Origin: DASUZB01 sp036377075
GTDB lineage: Bacteria; Actinomycetota; CALGFH01
Direction of reading: 5' to 3'
Length of the DNA: 42,758 nucleotides
NCBI GenBank assembly: GCA_036377075.1
Contig: DASUZB010000202.1
Coordinates: 1 to 42,758 of the forward strand
Under the pieces are notes generated by a model. That model was not told where the DNA came from. It ran no database searches and saw only the letters and a list, made by a program, of their open reading frames with translations. Shown one piece after another: positions 40,158-42,758 of this stretch (its first letter is position 1; every line of letters begins with the position of its first letter). The position numbers and the translations under genes were made by a program.

Positions 40158-40753
40158 GGTCGCCCTCCCTTCGCGGTGCCGCCGCGCCGCGCCACCACCG
40201 CCTGGCACAGGCCCTGCGGGTCCTCCGGTGAGACGAACACCTTCAGGCCAGGCCACTCGAGCAGCACGCCCCGGCGGCGGTCGGTGGCGTAGGCCTTGAA
40301 GCGGCCCCAGCTCGGGTTGGCGAAGTGGCCCCACCAGCCGAACAGGCCGACCGAGCCGGGCAGGCGGGCGCTGCGCGGCATCGCCGTCGGCCGCGCCGCC
40401 GCGAGGCTGCGCAGCGGGAACACCAGCGGCCGCACGCCGCGGCGCAGCACCACCAGCTCGCGCTCGCCGACCGCGTAGCCGGCGGGGGAGAGCGCCAGCG
40501 GGATCGCCAGCACCACCACGAACAGGCTGGGCGCGCCGACCAGCAGCACCAGCCCGGCCTTCCAGGTGAGCCCGAGCAGCACCGCCGCCACGACCGCGAG
40601 CAGCCCGGCGAGCGCGGTCAGCAGCCGGGCGCGCGGCTCCAGCGGCGCGGCCGGGAAGGCGGCCTCCACCGTGACCCGCGCCTCGCCGGCGCGGGGCGCG
40701 CGGCCTGCCGGCGGCTCGGACCGGGGACGCAAGGAGGGCACGCGAACGCTCAC
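40154..40753 (-). CDS. Membrane protein with bacterial PH domain
   Basis: A 199-aa protein with a basic, Pro-rich N-terminus, two membrane helices (about 43-62 and 66-88, LLTALAGLLAVVAAVLLGLTW and LVLLVGAPSLFVVVLAI) and a cytosolic bacterial PH-like domain (about 90-195). The latter contains YAVGERELVVLRRG, LPGSVGLFGWWGHFANPSWGRF (family pattern GxFGxxGxF…G.FkaYATD) and KAYATDRRRGVLLEW. PH domains of this class have no assigned ligand. The GTG start overlaps the pccB stop (GTGA) and its own stop overlaps the 87-aa gene start, so it is locked inside the carboxylase operon. Confidence 0.75.
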   Translation of the reverse strand: MSVRVPSLRPRSEPPAGRAPRAGEARVTVEAAFPAAPLEPRARLLTALAGLLAVVAAVLLGLTWKAGLVLLVGAPSLFVVVLAIPLALSPAGYAVGERELVVLRRGVRPLVFPLRSLAAARPTAMPRSARLPGSVGLFGWWGHFANPSWGRFKAYATDRRRGVLLEWPGLKVFVSPEDPQGLCQAVVARRGGTAKGGRP

Positions 40754-42321
40754 AGGGGAATGTTGCCGTGCTTGCGGGGCGGGCGCGGCTCGCGCTTGGT
40801 GATCGTCATCTCCAGCGCCATGCACAGCCGCGGCCGGGTCGTCTGGGGCTCGATCACCTCGTCGAGGTAGCCACGCTCCGCCGCGATGTACGGGTTGGCG
40901 AAGCGCTCGGTGTACTCGGCGACCAGCTCGTCGCGGCGCGCCGCGGGGTCGTCGGACTTCTCCAGCTCCTTGCGGAAGACGATGTTGACCGCGCCCTGTG
41001 GCCCCATCACCGCGATCTCCGCGGTGGGCCAGGCGAAGTTCATGTCGGCCCGTAGCGGCTTGGACGCCATCACGTCGTAGGCGCCGCCGTAGGCCTTGCG
41101 GGTGATCACGGTGAGCTTGGGCACGGTCGCCTCGGCGTAGGCGTACAGCAACTTGGCGCCGTGGCGGATGATGCCGCCCCACTCCTGGCTGGTCCCGGGC
41201 ATGAACCCGGGCACGTCGACGAAGCTCACGATGGGGATGTTGAAGGCGTCGCAGAAGCGCACGAAGCGGGCGCCCTTGATGGAGGCGTTGATGTCGAGCA
41301 CCCCGGCGAGGTGCAGCGGCTGGTTGCCGACCACGCCGACGCTGCGGCCGTTGAGGCGGGCGAAGCCGATCACGATCGACTCCGCCCAGGCCTGCTGGAT
41401 CTCCAGGAAGTCCCCCTCGTCGACCACCCGCTTGATGACCTCGCGGATGTCGTACGGCTGGTTGGGGTTGTCGGGCACGAGGTCGGAGAGGCTCGGCTCC
41501 TCGCGGCGCGGGTCGTCGGTCGGGACCCGCCGCGGCGGGTCCTCCATGTTGTTGAGGGGCAGGTAGCTCAGCAGCGAGCGGGCCAGGTCGAAGCACTCGT
41601 CCTCGTCCTCGGCGGCGATGTGGGCGGTGCCCGACTTGGTGGCGTGGGTCATGGCGCCGCCGAGCTCCTCGAAGGTCACGTCCTCACCGGTCACGGCCCT
41701 GACCACCTCCGGGCCGGTGATGAACATGTAGGAGGTCTCCTTGACCATCAGGATGAAGTCGGTGATCGCCGGGGAGTACACCGCCCCGCCCGCCGACGGC
41801 CCCATGATCAGCGAGAGCTGCGGCACCACCCCGGACGCCTGCACGTTGCGCCAGAAGATCTCGGCGTAGCCGGACAGGGCGACCACGCCCTCCTGGATGC
41901 GCGCCCCGCCGGAGTCGTTGATGCCGATGCAGGGCACGCCCATGCGGACTGCCAGGTCCTGGACCTTGCAGATCTTCTCCGCCATGACCTCGCCGAGCGA
42001 GCCGCCGAAGACGGTGAAGTCCTGGCTGAAGATGCAGACCCTGCGGCCGCCGACGGTGCCGTAGCCGGTGACCACGCCGTCGCCGGGGATCTTCCTGGCG
42101 TCCATGCCGAACGCGGTCGCCCGGTGCACGGCGAACGCGTCCAGCTCCACGAACGAGCCGGGGTCGAGGAGCGCGTCGATGCGCTCGCGCGCGGTCAGCT
42201 TGCCCTTGTCGTGCTGTACCTCCACCGCCTTGGCGGTGCCGGGGTGCAGCGCCTGCTCGCGGCGTTCGCGCAGCTCGTCGATGCGCTCCTTCATGGTCTT
42301 CGGTCGGGACTGTGCCGCCAC
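40750..42321 (-). CDS. pccB: Propionyl-CoA carboxylase carboxyltransferase (beta) subunit
   Basis: Transfers CO2 from biotin to propionyl-CoA. The 523-aa protein contains both crotonase-like halves: SQDFTVFGGSLGE and the first oxyanion region GINDSGGARIQEGV in the N-half, and VDVPGFMPGTSQEWGGIIRHGAKLLYAYAEATVPKLTVI (in segments) in the C-half. Asp416 in KAYGGAYDVM aligns with Asp422 of Streptomyces PccB, the residue linked to preference for propionyl- over acetyl-CoA (Ile there in acetyl-CoA enzymes). The GTG start has GGAGG five bases upstream; a -10-like TACAAT lies at 42394-42399 on the minus strand. It is first gene of the pccB-PH-87aa-pccA operon. Confidence 0.93.
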   Translation of the reverse strand: MAAQSRPKTMKERIDELRERREQALHPGTAKAVEVQHDKGKLTARERIDALLDPGSFVELDAFAVHRATAFGMDARKIPGDGVVTGYGTVGGRRVCIFSQDFTVFGGSLGEVMAEKICKVQDLAVRMGVPCIGINDSGGARIQEGVVALSGYAEIFWRNVQASGVVPQLSLIMGPSAGGAVYSPAITDFILMVKETSYMFITGPEVVRAVTGEDVTFEELGGAMTHATKSGTAHIAAEDEDECFDLARSLLSYLPLNNMEDPPRRVPTDDPRREEPSLSDLVPDNPNQPYDIREVIKRVVDEGDFLEIQQAWAESIVIGFARLNGRSVGVVGNQPLHLAGVLDINASIKGARFVRFCDAFNIPIVSFVDVPGFMPGTSQEWGGIIRHGAKLLYAYAEATVPKLTVITRKAYGGAYDVMASKPLRADMNFAWPTAEIAVMGPQGAVNIVFRKELEKSDDPAARRDELVAEYTERFANPYIAAERGYLDEVIEPQTTRPRLCMALEMTITKREPRPPRKHGNIPL

Positions 42322-42393
42322 GAACACCTCCAGGTCGGTCCGCACCGCAGCGACGGGCCGGTCGGGGCCGCTTGCGTTGCATCGTGCCGCCGC

Positions 42394-42399
42394 ATTGTA
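42394..42399 (-). promoter_or_regulatory. -10 box for the carboxylase operon
   Basis: TACAAT on the minus strand is one base from the TATAAT consensus and lies about 73 bases before the pccB GTG, giving a leader of about 65 nt that ends in GGAGG. No clear -35 box is present in the GC-rich upstream DNA, which is shared with birA. Confidence 0.5.
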
Positions 42400-42436
42400 G
42401 GAGCCGCCCGGCCCAGCAGGTACGCTACCCGCCGCC

Positions 42437-42758
42437 ATGCCGACCACACCTGGGGACTACGAAGGCGCGGTGCGAGCCGCCCTGCCGGGCTTCTTCGGCC
42501 CGGTCGAGGTGGCCGCGAGCCTGCCGAGCACCATGGCCAGGGCCACGGAGCTGGCCGCGGCCGGCGCGCCCGAGGGCGCGACCGTGGTCGCCGACGCGCA
42601 GCAGGCCGGCCGCGGCCGCCTCGGCCGCGGCTGGGACGCCCCGCCGGGCAGCTCGCTGCTGCTCACCGTGGTGCTCCGCCCCCGGCTCGCCCCCGAGCAG
42701 GCCTGGCTGGCGGTGGCGGCGGCCGGGATCGCGCTGGTCGACGCGACCACGGCGGTGC
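42437..42758 (+). CDS. birA: Biotin-[acetyl-CoA-carboxylase] ligase, partial at window end
   Basis: The first 107 residues of a biotin protein ligase; the gene continues past the window. It shows LPSTMARATELAAAGAPEG (the family's ST-N-like opening), VVADAQQAGRGRLGRGW with the biotin/AMP-binding GRGRxGR loop, and PPGSSLLLTVVLRP. It has no N-terminal helix-turn-helix, so it is the non-repressor type. It is divergent from pccB by 115 bases, placing the enzyme that biotinylates PccA beside its target's operon. TACGCT (42421-42426) would give a very short leader; no ribosome site is seen. Confidence 0.9.
   Translation, partial: MPTTPGDYEGAVRAALPGFFGPVEVAASLPSTMARATELAAAGAPEGATVVADAQQAGRGRLGRGWDAPPGSSLLLTVVLRPRLAPEQAWLAVAAAGIALVDATTAV

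Overview
The window is very GC-rich, codon-biased bacterial DNA, densely packed with short gaps and many ATGA/GTGA stop-start overlaps. The gene content suggests a deep-branching Actinomycetota-like bacterium: an LpdA-type flavoprotein, sdhCDAB, split acyl-CoA mutase, Hanks-type kinases with proline/alanine-rich linkers, GTG/TTG starts and several apparently leaderless promoters. This placement is an inference from gene content, not a phylogeny. I saw no rRNA, tRNA, CRISPR array, insertion sequence or phage gene.

Layout. 1-1.8 kb: folD-metF (one-carbon metabolism). 1.9-8.4 kb: citrate synthase (-) divergent from icd-mdh-acn (+). 8.5-11.5 kb: trpS, a 2H-phosphoesterase/Nudix fusion and a PHP-domain protein. 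11.6-15.8 kb: an S9 peptidase, then a coupled pair made of a TPR-AAA+ ATPase and a membrane TPR protein. 15.8-19.1 kb: sdhCDAB (-). 19.2-23.0 kb: two tandem transmembrane Ser/Thr kinases. 23.1-34 kb: a mosaic of small units: DinB-like, SUKH-like, methylmalonyl-CoA mutase large subunit, a 60-aa membrane protein, radC, an lpdA-like flavoprotein, an oxidoreductase/CPBP protease pair, a Gmad2 lipoprotein, DUF3224, an AraC regulator and an APH-like protein. 34-37.6 kb: metH with an unusual leader. 37.7-42.8 kb: a propionyl-CoA carboxylase operon (pccB, PH-domain membrane protein, 87-aa protein, pccA) and, divergently, birA, which runs off the window.

How the genes fit together. Citrate synthase, aconitase, isocitrate dehydrogenase, malate dehydrogenase and succinate dehydrogenase give most of the TCA cycle within 19 kb. 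Propionyl-CoA carboxylase (biotinylated by BirA) and the B12-dependent mutase would convert propionyl-CoA to succinyl-CoA and feed that cycle. FolD, MetF and MetH form the folate-to-methionine branch. MetH and the mutase both need cobalamin.

Most notable non-coding signals: (i) an identical 23-nt element directly after the stop codons of mdh and sdhA; (ii) a strong stem-loop in the acn leader; (iii) six GGTAC motifs, mostly at 10-bp spacing, followed by a six-codon leader ORF coupled to metH; (iv) a perfect 21-bp inverted repeat that begins in the metH stop codon; (v) -10 boxes placed exactly at -12 to -7 from start codons, implying leaderless transcripts. The most notable protein-level oddities are the 2H-Nudix fusion, the TPR-AAA+/membrane-TPR pair, an APH-fold protein lacking its catalytic Asp, and PH-domain and 87-aa genes inserted in the carboxylase operon.
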